64,000 bases of DNA from Desulfosediminicola ganghwensis (GTDB taxonomy: Bacteria; Desulfobacterota; Desulfobulbia; Desulfobulbales; Desulfocapsaceae): contig NZ_CP050699.1 in NCBI RefSeq assembly GCF_005116675.2, forward strand, positions 496,001-560,000. The letters are read 5' to 3'. How positions within the stretch are numbered: the first letter of the stretch is position 1; every line of letters starts with the position of its first letter. Below are positions 46,308 through 55,808 of the stretch, in pieces. The notes below the pieces were generated by a model. The model saw only the letters and a program-made list of their open reading frames with translations, searched no databases and was not told the origin of the DNA. Position numbers and translations under genes: made by a program.

Positions 46308-47266
46308 TACAACTTCTCCAGATGACAAGCCTTCTTACGTCCGCCAGCGGATTCCTTTAACTCCGGCCGTTCAGCCTGACAGATAGCCATCACATGCTCG
46401 CAGCGTGGTGCAAAGCTACAGCCACCAGGAAGATCCTGCAGGTTTGGCGGCTGGCCGGCAATGGTATGCAGGGCTTCTGCCCCCTCATCATCAAGCCGAG
46501 GCATGGAATCGAGCAATCCCCTGGTGTACGGGTGCTGTGGATCGTTGAAGATCTCATGGACACTGGCCTGCTCAACAATTCTGCCGCCATACATAACCAG
46601 AACCCGGTCACTGAGTCCCGCTATCACGCCAAGGTCATGGGTAATCATAACCGTAGCCATATTCAGCTCTTTACCAAGCTTAGCCAGGAGTTCGAGAATC
46701 TGGGCCTGAACCGTTACATCGAGCGCTGTTGTCGGCTCGTCTGCGATCAACAGTTTCGGCTCGCATAATAGAGCCATGGCAATCATCACCCTCTGTCGCA
46801 TACCGCCAGAAAACTCATGGGGATACATGGTAATCCGCTTTCTCGACTCCGGGATACCAACAAGATCAAGCATGCGGACCGAAGCGGCGGTGGCATCCTC
46901 CTCACTCATCCCCCTGTGCTCCATCAGCACCTCGGTCATCTGTCTTGAGACCTTGAGATACGGATTGAGTGAGGTCATCGGGTCCTGGAAGATCATGGAA
47001 AATTCCACTCCACGAAGAGTATTCAGTTCTGCCGCTTTCAGGTCGAGGATCTGCGTGCCGTCAAAATACACCTTTCCCTCGGCCTTGCCGTTTTTGGCCA
47101 GCAACCCCATGATCGACATGAAAACCTGGGTCTTGCCCGAGCCGGACTCCCCGACAATCCCGAGACATTCTCCAGCCTCAACAGAAAAGCTCACATCATT
47201 GACAGCACAGACCTCACCGTCGTGGGTATAAAAACGTGTCGTCAGGTTTTGTACATCAAGAAGCAT
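46307..47266 (-). CDS. oppD: Peptide ABC transporter ATP-binding protein (OppD-type)
   Basis: This 319-residue ATPase has Walker A GESGSGKTQ, signature FSGGMRQRVMIAMAL, Walker B LLIADEPTTALD and the C-terminal CSFAPRCEHVMAICQAERP metal-binding-type motif of the Opp/Dpp ATPases. The start has AAGGATAGG upstream. It lies between oppC and oppF with minimal gaps. Confidence 0.92.
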   Translation of the reverse strand: MLLDVQNLTTRFYTHDGEVCAVNDVSFSVEAGECLGIVGESGSGKTQVFMSIMGLLAKNGKAEGKVYFDGTQILDLKAAELNTLRGVEFSMIFQDPMTSLNPYLKVSRQMTEVLMEHRGMSEEDATAASVRMLDLVGIPESRKRITMYPHEFSGGMRQRVMIAMALLCEPKLLIADEPTTALDVTVQAQILELLAKLGKELNMATVMITHDLGVIAGLSDRVLVMYGGRIVEQASVHEIFNDPQHPYTRGLLDSMPRLDDEGAEALHTIAGQPPNLQDLPGGCSFAPRCEHVMAICQAERPELKESAGGRKKACHLEKL

Positions 47267-47268
47267 AA

Positions 47269-48192
47269 TTACCTATCCTTGGGGTCAAGCGCATCACGCA
47301 GACCATCCCCGATGAAGTTGAAGCAGAACAGGGTTATCGCGAGAAACAGTGCCGGGAAGAACAGCATCCACGGCGCAGACTCGATCTGTTTGGCACCTTC
47401 AGAGATCAACACACCCCAACTGGTCAGCGGCTCCTGGACACCAAGGCCGAGAAAGGAGAGAAAAGACTCGGTGAGAATGACCTGGGGGATGGTAAGGGTC
47501 ATATACACAATGACAGGCCCCAGAACATTCGGGATGATATGCCGCGTTATAATCTTCCAGTTCGAGACACCCACTGCGTGGGCTGCCTCAATAAATTCCT
47601 TTTTCTTCACCGACAGGGTCTGCCCCCTGACAATCCTGGCCATGGTAAGCCACTCCACCGCACCCAGAGCGATGAAGATCATGAAAATGTTTCTGCCGAA
47701 AAAGACCATGAGCAAGATAACGAAAAACATAAACGGCAGGGAATACATGATGTCTACAATACGCATCATGACGTTATCGACCCTGCCTCCCAGGAAACCT
47801 GCCGTAGCTCCATAGGTAACACCAATGAGCAGACTGACTGTGGTGGCAATGATGCCGACCATCAGGGAGATTCTGGCACCGTACAAAGTTCGCACAAAAA
47901 GATCACGACCGTTGCCATCCGTACCGAACCAGTGGTGAAGCTCTGCGTTCGGTGCGCCAGGGAAATCATAACCCCAGTCAGGTTCGTCAAAGGCCCAGGA
48001 CGAAAGAAACGGTGCAAAAATGGCCAATAGCACGATAATGCCCAAAAGAATCATCGAGGCGACGGCAGCCTTGTTGTGGAGCAGACGACGTAAGGCGTCC
48101 TGCCACAGGCTACGCCCTTTGACCGCTTCCGGTATATCCAGCCCGTTAAGCTGGTCCCTCATATATGGTTTGGATGGTGTTGTATTAGCCAC
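47269..48192 (-). CDS. oppC: Peptide ABC transporter permease (OppC-type)
   Basis: This 307-residue inner-membrane permease has about six helices. The N-terminal LLHNKAAVASMILLGII and the EAA loop EAAHAVGVSNWKIITRHIIPNV are typical of OppC/DppC. It starts with GTG immediately after the oppB stop and is followed two bases later by oppD. Confidence 0.92.
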   Translation of the reverse strand: MANTTPSKPYMRDQLNGLDIPEAVKGRSLWQDALRRLLHNKAAVASMILLGIIVLLAIFAPFLSSWAFDEPDWGYDFPGAPNAELHHWFGTDGNGRDLFVRTLYGARISLMVGIIATTVSLLIGVTYGATAGFLGGRVDNVMMRIVDIMYSLPFMFFVILLMVFFGRNIFMIFIALGAVEWLTMARIVRGQTLSVKKKEFIEAAHAVGVSNWKIITRHIIPNVLGPVIVYMTLTIPQVILTESFLSFLGLGVQEPLTSWGVLISEGAKQIESAPWMLFFPALFLAITLFCFNFIGDGLRDALDPKDR

Positions 48193-49116
48193 TTATTCAA
48201 CCTTTACTCTCGGATCCAGGAATCCGTAAATGAGATCCACAATCAAATTCAACGCCATGATCAAGACCGCATAGAAAATCACCACGCCCATGACCACAGG
48301 GTAATCGCGGTTGAGCGCCCCGTTGACGAAATACCTGCCAATGCCAGGAACATCGAAGATCGACTCAATAACAACAGAGCCTGTGATAACCGCTGCCGTC
48401 GCTGGTCCCAGATATGAGATCACAGGCAGCAGGCCGCCTTTCAAAGCATGTCTCACCACAACAATCTTCTCTGCCAGTCCCTTCGCCCGTGCGGTCCTGA
48501 TAAAGTTGGAATTCATGGTCTCAACCATGCTACCCCGGGTCAGGCGGGCAATGTAGGCAATCTGCGGCAAAGCGAGAGTGATGACCGGCAATATCTGATA
48601 CTGCAAGGCTCCACCACCCCACCCGGCAACAGGTAGCCAGGAAAGATAGACCCCGAAGACCAGTGCCAGAATCGGCGCCATGACAAAGTTGGGAATAGCG
48701 ATACCTGTCATTGCCACACCCATCACCATATAGTCAAAAGCTGAATTCTGCTTCAGGGCCGCAATGGTCCCGGCCGTTATGCCTATCAGCATCGCCAGGG
48801 TGATCGCCATAAGACCGAGGCGAAGACTCACTGGAAAACCGGCGACAATCAGATCGGTAACGGTGAAATCGAGATACTTGTAGGACGGACCGAAATCACC
48901 CTTGAGTATGTTTCCAAGATAAATCAGGTACTGCTCATGAACCGGCTTGTCCAGATTGTAGGCTTTCAGAATGTTTGCCTCAATCTCCGGCGGTAATTGC
49001 CGCTCACGGTCGAAGGGACCGCCAGGGGCAAGCCGCATCATGAAAAAGGCGATGGTGATGATAATTAACAGCGTCGGTATGGCACTACCCAAACGACGCA
49101 CGGCATAGGCAAACAT
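48193..49116 (-). CDS. oppB: Peptide ABC transporter permease (OppB-type)
   Basis: This 307-residue permease has the usual N-terminal YAVRRLGSAIPTLLIIITIAF and the EAA-like RTARAKGLAEKIVVVRHALKG near residue 205. It has about six membrane helices. GGGGAG precedes the start. A hairpin at 49169-49202 separates it from oppA. Confidence 0.92.
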   Translation of the reverse strand: MFAYAVRRLGSAIPTLLIIITIAFFMMRLAPGGPFDRERQLPPEIEANILKAYNLDKPVHEQYLIYLGNILKGDFGPSYKYLDFTVTDLIVAGFPVSLRLGLMAITLAMLIGITAGTIAALKQNSAFDYMVMGVAMTGIAIPNFVMAPILALVFGVYLSWLPVAGWGGGALQYQILPVITLALPQIAYIARLTRGSMVETMNSNFIRTARAKGLAEKIVVVRHALKGGLLPVISYLGPATAAVITGSVVIESIFDVPGIGRYFVNGALNRDYPVVMGVVIFYAVLIMALNLIVDLIYGFLDPRVKVE

Positions 49117-49168
49117 ACGTTACTCCCCGAGTATGTTTTGTATCTGTGATAGCGGAAATCAGTACCAC

Positions 49169-49202
49169 CTTTTGCCGGAACCCTTGAGGTTCCGGCAAAA
49201 GG
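49169..49202 (-). other. Hairpin between oppA and oppB
   Basis: CCTTTTGCCGGAA pairs perfectly with TTCCGGCAAAAGG around an 8-nt loop, 11 nt past the oppA stop. It is probably a partial terminator or stabiliser that gives more binding protein than permease. Confidence 0.7.
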
Positions 49203-49213
49203 AGGACTACACA

Positions 49214-50818
49214 CTATTCTTTGATGGTAATGTATCTCCAGCGATGGATGTCTTTCGCGTTATCAACAAACCCGTCCACCTTCTGGGAAACAAGGTTTTT
49301 GGAGACATAGTGATAGATTGGAATAACCGGCTGATCAGCCATGGCCTGAGCCTCGGCCTGGTAAAGCATTTCCGCACGTTTTTTGAGATCCGCGGTTACT
49401 TCAGCCTGCTGCATGAGAGAATCAAACTTCTCGTTTGAGTAGCGTCCGTAATTATTGGCACCGGTGCGGGTCTCAAGCAGATAGAGGAAGTTCTGGGCGT
49501 CGTTGTAGTCGGCAATCCAGGCTGCACGAGCTACCTGGAAATCACCCTGCTTCAAGTCTGCATAATGAACTTTTACCTCGGAATTGTGGAGCTGGGCCTC
49601 AACACCGATCTGCTTCCACATTGACTGAACCGCCACAGCTACCCGCTTGTGGTTCTCAGAAGTGTTGTAGCGGAGAGTGAGCTTGAGAGGGTTATCCTTG
49701 TTAAAACCAGCCTCGGCCAAAAGCGCTTTTGCTTTTTTCACACGCTCTGGATACGGCATATCCTTCCACTCAACCTCGGCTGGTTTCTCGTAATAAGAAA
49801 CTCCGGGAGGAACAAAGGAGTAGGCAGCAATTTCACCGGTCTTCAATACACGGTCAACAATCGCCTCACGGTTTACCGACAATGAGAGAGCCTGGCGAAC
49901 ACGGATATCATCAAAAGGAGGTACACTGGTGTTCATAGGGTAGTAGTACACGCCGAGATACGGAGCAATGCGTGTCTCATTCGGCAGATTTTCCCGCAGC
50001 CAGTCAATCTGGTCAGAGGCGAAATCCATGGCAACATCAATTTCGCCTGCGCGAAAACGCTTTTGTACCGCAGCACGATCTTCCTGGGTATAAAAGGTAA
50101 GATTGTCGAGCGATACGTTACCGGCATCGTAATACTGCTCATTTTTGGTGAGCTTTACATGGGTATTCGGCAACCACTCAACCAGCTTATACGGTCCATT
50201 GACGACCATATTCTCAGGCTTGGTCCAGTCATTACCCACTTTCTCTATAACATGCCTTGGTACAGGATAGGCTGTGTAGTGAGTCAGAAGGTCGAGGAAG
50301 TATGGTGCAGGACCAACCAGCTGGACCTGAAGAGTGTAGTCATCAAGTGCAGTTACCCCAAGGGTCTCTGGAGCAGCCTTACCACTGTTAATCTCTTCAG
50401 CACCCTCGATGACATACAGCAGGGATGCGTATTCAGCAGCAGTTTCGGGAAGAAGGATTCGCTGCATTGAGTAAACGAAGTCATTGGCAGTAAATGGGGT
50501 GCCGTCAGACCAATTTGTCTTACGCAGCTTGAATGTATACGTTTTCAGATCATCAGAGATGGTCCAAGACTCAGCTACACCGGGAACAGCTTCTGCTTTC
50601 GGGTTTTCTGTAGTCAGCCCGAGGAACATGTCGCCCACGACATAATTTTCCCAGGTACCACTCACCTTGTGTGGATCGAGTGAAGCGGGTTCACCCATAG
50701 TTGCGACTCTGAGTGTACCGCCTGCGAATGCGCTGCCTGCTGTGATAAGTGCAAACATACAGGTAGCGTAAAAGGCGTTTCGTACACCTGACAGCTTTAT
50801 CCACTGTTTCCCTTTCAT
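49214..50818 (-). CDS. oppA: Oligopeptide-binding protein (OppA-type)
   Basis: This 534-residue periplasmic receptor has a signal peptide cleaved near residue 32 (GSAFA). The mature start GGTLRVATMGEPASLDPHK and the family-5 signature region around VAESWTISDDLKTYTFKLR, WSDGTPFTANDFVYS are clear. GGAGGACC precedes the start. It is first in oppABCDF. Peptide uptake here could feed the amino-acid enzymes elsewhere in the window. Confidence 0.93.
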   Translation of the reverse strand: MKGKQWIKLSGVRNAFYATCMFALITAGSAFAGGTLRVATMGEPASLDPHKVSGTWENYVVGDMFLGLTTENPKAEAVPGVAESWTISDDLKTYTFKLRKTNWSDGTPFTANDFVYSMQRILLPETAAEYASLLYVIEGAEEINSGKAAPETLGVTALDDYTLQVQLVGPAPYFLDLLTHYTAYPVPRHVIEKVGNDWTKPENMVVNGPYKLVEWLPNTHVKLTKNEQYYDAGNVSLDNLTFYTQEDRAAVQKRFRAGEIDVAMDFASDQIDWLRENLPNETRIAPYLGVYYYPMNTSVPPFDDIRVRQALSLSVNREAIVDRVLKTGEIAAYSFVPPGVSYYEKPAEVEWKDMPYPERVKKAKALLAEAGFNKDNPLKLTLRYNTSENHKRVAVAVQSMWKQIGVEAQLHNSEVKVHYADLKQGDFQVARAAWIADYNDAQNFLYLLETRTGANNYGRYSNEKFDSLMQQAEVTADLKKRAEMLYQAEAQAMADQPVIPIYHYVSKNLVSQKVDGFVDNAKDIHRWRYITIKE

Positions 50819-51357
50819 AAAGGTCCTCCAAAGTTAATTTTGAAACCACTATTCAAACTCAGCGATAAGAACTCTGCCACAGACACCTCATATGCTGAAA
50901 TGCCTATTGTCGCTGTTCATAAAAGGATTTTCGCACGCTGGCAAGCGGGAATCGCGACAACAACAACCTGTCAGGCATAAATGCTTATTTATTTAAGTAA
51001 CTTGCAACAACATGGCAACGCCAGGTTTTTTTCAACTCCCCCACTTCCACCTGACTATGATCGCAGTAGGAAATTCTCTACATTACGATTTCTGCAACTT
51101 TTGCGGCATCGAAATAAAGATACCGCATTTGAACAGTCCATACTAGACAATTTCATCATAATATGAATGGTTATTTGTCATAAAGAAACACAGAGTATCA
51201 ACCCCATTACCCACAATCATACCCTGAAAGACAAGAGAAAAGGACTCCTGATGGGGGAGCTTTCAATTTGACCAGGCTCAGGTGAAGGGTTACTATTTGC
51301 TGACCGCCTGAAATTGTTTCCCATTTCAATTTATAAAAATATCTGGAGATATCACAC
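50819..51357. other. Intergenic region between divergent oppA and yqeY
   Basis: About 540 bases hold the promoters of both flanking units. No credible frame, RNA gene or long repeat was seen. Confidence 0.5.
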
Positions 51358-51753
51358 ATGAACTTACAGGAAACCATCAAGAGTCAGCTTAAAGATGCCA
51401 TGAAAGCAAAGGACAGCGCCCGGCTCGGTGTTATCCGCATCCTCATTGGAGAATTTCAGCGTCAGCCGGAAAAAGAGCTCAGTGATGAAAAGGTTGTCGG
51501 GATCATAAAAAAACTGATCAAGTCTGAAAGAGAGTTGATTGATGCGGGAGGAACCGGCGATCTTGATTACATTGCAAATCTTGAAAGCTACCTGCCACAG
51601 CAGGCAAGTGAAGAGGATATAAAAACCTGGATCTCCGACAATATAGATTTTTCACAATTTGGCAATAAGATGCAGGCCATGAAACCGATTATGGCTCATT
51701 TTGGCAGCAGCGCAGATGGAAACATCGTCAAAAAAATATTACAGGAGCTGTAA
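51358..51753 (+). CDS. yqeY: GatB/YqeY-domain protein
   Basis: This 131-residue helical protein is homologous to the tRNA-binding tail of GatB. It shows LKDAMKAKDSARLGVIRILIGEFQ at the start and the glycine-poor helices YLPQQASEEDI with a C-terminal GSSADGNIVKKIL. It is slightly shorter than the usual 148 residues. The role is thought to involve tRNA or amidotransferase interaction but is not settled. GGAGAT precedes the start. Confidence 0.88.
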   Translation: MNLQETIKSQLKDAMKAKDSARLGVIRILIGEFQRQPEKELSDEKVVGIIKKLIKSERELIDAGGTGDLDYIANLESYLPQQASEEDIKTWISDNIDFSQFGNKMQAMKPIMAHFGSSADGNIVKKILQEL

Positions 51754-51828
51754 ATCTATGCTTTTTTTTGAACGGAGGGGAGAGAGGGCCAAAAACTACC
51801 AGCCTTGACAGGAAGAAGAGCAAAAAAA

Positions 51829-51900
51829 GCGAAAGCAAAGAACTTGATGGAATCGGATTGCCAGATACCTATCCAATTCCACTAAGTTCTTTGCTTTCGC
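51829..51900 (+). repeat. 72-nt near-perfect hairpin downstream of yqeY
   Basis: GCGAAAGCAAAGAACTT (51829-51845) is matched exactly by its complement at 51884-51900. The stem continues inward with GGAATCGGAT against ATCCAATTCC, leaving a 12-nt loop. A total stem of about 28 bp is far longer than a typical terminator and there is no T-run. It could be a MITE, a small-RNA precursor or a double-stranded processing site. Confidence 0.65.
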
Positions 51901-52920
51901 CAATGGCAATCATCATTTCGCTTTTTACCAGCCAGCGGTCAAAAGCTCACCCATGAACCAGACACAGGTGCAGATGAAATCTAAAAACCTGGTCAGCCAA
52001 GCCTTCTACCTGTTCTCGCACCCCACCAATGCAATTCTGGTTTCAGCTCGGCAAACCTGGCTTTTATGTTTTGCTAACAGTGAATACTTCAACCACTGTG
52101 CATCCTTAATAGCAAATGACGTGCCAAAACAAAAAACAACCTTACAGATGCCTTAAGATAGAACCTGCCCCACTTCACGGCACACATTATTAATTCGCAT
52201 CTTCAGGAGCTTAACAAGCCACTGCCGGTTTTCTTGCCAGTACTTTGCTGTCTTTTGGGTCTTCTCATATGGAATAATCCGTATCTCTGTCACTATGAAT
52301 AGAGCTATCCTATTCTGCAAAAACAGATAGGCGCATGGCCGTATTCGTAAGGACCCGCCCCGACCAACCGTCGTCGGCGGAAAACATATGATTGATACTC
52401 CGTTATTTTATGCAATATTCATTTACTTTTGTCATCGGCCTGCCGTTATTTTAGTCCACACAGGCCTGTCCGGAATAACGGACTTTTCGCCAATCTGTCG
52501 AGATATAAAAATCCCACCACACCATTCAAGCCAATTATCATTGTTTTATTGTGCAGTTAACAGAGCACAGGTTGCTCTGGTCTGTCCTGCACCATCGCGT
52601 ACCATGCGTATCGACTGATAATATTATCCATTAAATTTGATCCACAACTCACTGCAAATACCCTCTCTTAATACTCTGCCATAATGAACGCTTTTGTTTC
52701 GACAACCTAGCATAACTCGAGCCGTATTCTGAATTTTCAGACAACAAAATGGCAGCAAATTGGGTGACGCACTCCTTTCCATGAAATAACACCTGCAATT
52801 TCCTAAAAGAGTTTGATGTAAAGCTTGAGAACATGATACGTTAGCATATATCGTAATCTATTCGAGAATTGTGAATCACTACAGATCCATCGAACCACTA
52901 TCAATTTCGGAGGTGACCGT
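51901..52920. other. 1-kb non-coding stretch before rubredoxin
   Basis: Frames here are short and lack protein-like composition. No tRNA or known RNA was recognised. The last 100 bases should contain the rubredoxin promoter. Confidence 0.5.
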
Positions 52921-53130
52921 ATGGCCTTGCCTAAAGATATGTATCAATGTCAGATTCCCAACTGCGGATATATCTACGACCCGGACAAAGGTGAGCCGAA
53001 AACTGATACTCCACCTGGCACTCCATTCGCCGACCTGCCTGAAGACTGGACCTGTCCATTCTGTCAGGCTTCCAAGAAAAGTTTCCGGCCCCTCGCCGGT
53101 CCCGGTTCGGTACTTTACGAGGGCATATAA
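52921..53130 (+). CDS. Rubredoxin with a CX4C first knuckle
   Basis: This 69-residue one-iron electron carrier has its second metal knuckle in [11 protein letters not shown], as usual. The first is [12 protein letters not shown], with four residues between the cysteines instead of two, like the Rd-2 type described from Desulfovibrio. The end carries an extra tail, [25 protein letters not shown] is an excellent ribosome site. It would shuttle electrons in the cytoplasm, for example to oxygen- or superoxide-reducing enzymes. Confidence 0.92.
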   Translation: MALPKDMYQCQIPNCGYIYDPDKGEPKTDTPPGTPFADLPEDWTCPFCQASKKSFRPLAGPGSVLYEGI

Positions 53131-53186
53131 GTCATCCTCAACCTTGAGGGTTGATCCGGTACAGCCGGCACACTGCACCACTCAAT

Positions 53187-53219
53187 AAAAAAGGCCACTG
53201 CATATGCTATGCAGTGGCC
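53187..53219 (-). terminator. Terminator of the Hdr/fumarate-reductase-like operon
   Basis: GGCCACTGCAT pairs perfectly with its complement around a 5-nt loop. On the minus strand it is followed by TTTTTTATTG, 45 nt beyond the flavoprotein stop. It also lies past the rubredoxin stop and may serve both. Confidence 0.88.
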
Positions 53220-53263
53220 TCAAGATACCTGGGTCATGAGCTGCAATGACCCTTTTTTATCTA

Positions 53264-54940
53264 CTATACACCTGGGGTTCCTTCTGTCAGAGCCTTGCTC
53301 CAACGATTCTCGGCAACCTCGTCGGTGGAGTAATCCGGCAGGATAATAGGTGCCACTGCTGGATTTTCCACACCAGCCTCTTCCAGCTCTTTTTCGAATT
53401 TCACCACGTGGTCGAGGGACAGATCTTTCACCTCCACGCCACCCTGGATATACTTTGCGGCGTTGATACCGGCACGACGTCCGAAGGTGATGATATCCTG
53501 AAGACTGTTACCCATCAGGCGGTTCTCGCCATGAACACCACCGATAACCTCACCTGCTCCGTACAAACCTGGCAGCTGAGTCTCGGAGTCACCGTTCACG
53601 TTGATGCCACCGTTCTGATAATGCAGGGTCGGGTAAACCAGCATGGGCTCTTTGGAGATGTCAATGCCATGACGCTCAAACTGGATAAACTTGGCAGGCA
53701 ACTCCTTGCGAACAGAACCTGGTCCATGCAGCTCTTCAATCATAGGTGAATCAAGCCAGAGACCAACACGACCGGTCGGGGTCATAATTCCCTTGCCCTT
53801 CTCCATCGCTTCCTGGATAAGTTCCGCAGACTCCACGTCACGAGGCTCAAGCGGGAAGCAGAACTGCTCACCATCGACATTCAATACATGCGCACCAAGA
53901 CCACGGACTTTCTCAGTGATCAGCAACCCGACGTTCTGCTCCGGATAGGCAACACCGGTCGGATGATACTGGGTGGAATGCAGAGATTTGTTGCCGATTC
54001 CTGCCCGATACGCCATAACCACACCGTCCATGGTTGCGCCGTAGTGGTTGGTGGTGGCGAATCCTTTCACATGCAGACGTCCGAAACCACCGGTAGCCAT
54101 GACAACCGCCTTGGCCTTAACCACAGAGAATTCCTTAGTCTCCATGTTGAAAAGGATAGCCCCCGCACATTTGCCATCGCTATCAAGCAGCAACTCGATT
54201 GCAGGGGCAAATTCCAGCACAGTGATCATATCGGCGCGGTTTCTCGCCTCATCACGAACAACACGCATGATCTCGGCACCGGTCATATCGCCGGAAGACT
54301 GCAGACGCTTTCTCGAAGAACCGCCACAGTGACGAACAACAGTACGGCCATCGTCATACTTGTTGAACATCATACCCAGACTTTCGAGCCAGGCGATGGA
54401 AAGCGGTGCATCCTTGGCCAGTGCTGCCACCAGGTCACGCTGGTTGGTGAAGTGGCCGCCACCAATTGTGTCGAGATAGTGGTAATATGGTGAGTCGCAC
54501 TCCTGGCTCGCCGCCTGAATTCCACCCTCAGCCATGATGGTATTGGAATCGCCATGACGCAGCTTGTTGGCGACGATTACCTTGCAGCCACCGTCAGCCG
54601 CCATAATCGCAGCCGAAGTACCGGCGCCACCACCACCGATGACCAGTACATCTGTCTCAAGGTCAACCTTGGTCAGGTCCACAAGGCCAGGGCGTACGAT
54701 TGACTTAGACTGCAGCAGGCGGGTAACTCCTTCCTGAAACACATCGCCTTTATTGGGACCGACCTCTACCTTCAGCTTTGCGTCTGTCTGGTAATCCGGA
54801 TGGTGCTTGGAAAGTACAGTGTCACGCTCTGCCATGGTAAGAGCCGGATAATGCTCGTTACGCCTTGCCATTGCCACACGCTCAGGGCGAGTGGCTTCAA
54901 CTCGTTTAATCAGTTCTTGTAATTCGGGTGTGTATCCCAT
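53264..54940 (-). CDS. Soluble fumarate-reductase/succinate-dehydrogenase-like flavoprotein
   Basis: This 558-residue FAD subunit has an extra N-terminal part of about 95 residues before the dinucleotide motif VIGGGGAGTSAA (100-111). Substrate-site features are present: STQYHPTG, PTLHYQNGGINVN and the ENRLMGNSLQD end. The histidine that covalently holds FAD in membrane SdhA/FrdA (SHTVAAEGG) is Asn133 here (DSNTIMAEGG). FAD should therefore be non-covalent, as in thiol:fumarate reductase and other soluble enzymes. It is last in hdrC-hdrB-frdB-frdA order. Fumarate is the likely but unproven substrate. Confidence 0.85.
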   Translation of the reverse strand: MGYTPELQELIKRVEATRPERVAMARRNEHYPALTMAERDTVLSKHHPDYQTDAKLKVEVGPNKGDVFQEGVTRLLQSKSIVRPGLVDLTKVDLETDVLVIGGGGAGTSAAIMAADGGCKVIVANKLRHGDSNTIMAEGGIQAASQECDSPYYHYLDTIGGGHFTNQRDLVAALAKDAPLSIAWLESLGMMFNKYDDGRTVVRHCGGSSRKRLQSSGDMTGAEIMRVVRDEARNRADMITVLEFAPAIELLLDSDGKCAGAILFNMETKEFSVVKAKAVVMATGGFGRLHVKGFATTNHYGATMDGVVMAYRAGIGNKSLHSTQYHPTGVAYPEQNVGLLITEKVRGLGAHVLNVDGEQFCFPLEPRDVESAELIQEAMEKGKGIMTPTGRVGLWLDSPMIEELHGPGSVRKELPAKFIQFERHGIDISKEPMLVYPTLHYQNGGINVNGDSETQLPGLYGAGEVIGGVHGENRLMGNSLQDIITFGRRAGINAAKYIQGGVEVKDLSLDHVVKFEKELEEAGVENPAVAPIILPDYSTDEVAENRWSKALTEGTPGV

Positions 54941-54979
54941 GATATTCTCCTTCGTCCCGGATGGTCGATGCGAATTCTG

Positions 54980-55762
54980 TTAAAGATGACTGGTATCCTG
55001 CGGCTGCCAGCTTCCTGGCTCGGCCATATCCGGCTCACGCTCGCGATCGACATACCGTTTCTCAAGATCCTCTTTGGACATTGCGCTTAATTCATCAAGC
55101 ATCGGGTCATACTTACCGCTCTCGATATCCGCAACTCTGTTCTTCAGATGCTCAGCCTGGGGCTGAATAAAGCGGGCAAAGACGCGGCGGGCAAGCTGGG
55201 CCACATGATACTGCGGAATCTCACCCATACAACGGCTGGCACACAGGCCACACTGAATACAATCAAAAGAAATTCTGGCCGCCTTCTCAATATTGCCCTG
55301 CTTGAGTGCAGAAACGTAACCGAGAACATCAACATCCATCGGGCAGGCCTTGGTACAGAGATTACAGGCCACACAGCGAAAAAGCTCCGGATAGAGCGCG
55401 TGAATGGCATCAGCCAGTCCGCTCATCTCTTCCAGTTTGAAATCTGCACGGTTGGCTGGAAAGAATGGGATCTGCGCCAGGTACATATTTGGCTCAACCA
55501 CGGTCTGGCAGGCAAGGCCGAAATGCAGTTTATAATCACCGGCCATACGGTATACGGTTGGGCAGGCACCGCAGATACCACCACGGCAGCCCGCACCACG
55601 CAGGAAGCGGAAGCCGGCAAATTCCATCGCCTTCATGATGGTAAGGGTCTCAGGTACTTCATATTGCTTGCCCATTACGAAGATCGGAATCGTCCTTGCT
55701 CCCTCGGGCAGGATGGCGCGATCTCCGGTCGCTACTTTAGGTATCGTTGTTGTTTCACACAT
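54980..55762 (-). CDS. FrdB/SdhB-like iron-sulfur subunit
   Basis: This 260-residue protein has an N-terminal 2Fe-2S domain with Cys59, Cys64, Cys67 and Cys85 (GAGCRGGICGAC ... GLACQT). A helical dicluster domain follows with CVACNLCTKACP and CIQCGLCASRC. It would pass electrons between the HdrB/HdrC-like proteins and the flavoprotein. GGAGATAAACC precedes the start. The gap to frdA is 39 nt. Confidence 0.88.
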   Translation of the reverse strand: MCETTTIPKVATGDRAILPEGARTIPIFVMGKQYEVPETLTIMKAMEFAGFRFLRGAGCRGGICGACPTVYRMAGDYKLHFGLACQTVVEPNMYLAQIPFFPANRADFKLEEMSGLADAIHALYPELFRCVACNLCTKACPMDVDVLGYVSALKQGNIEKAARISFDCIQCGLCASRCMGEIPQYHVAQLARRVFARFIQPQAEHLKNRVADIESGKYDPMLDELSAMSKEDLEKRYVDREREPDMAEPGSWQPQDTSHL

Positions 55763-55808
55763 GGTTTATCTCCATATTCTCGCGAAAGATATACAATCCA
55801 CGGCCTGA

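Noticed and set aside
52388-52618. 76-codon frame before rubredoxin
   Set aside because: No ribosome site and no protein-like features, in a region that looks non-coding throughout.
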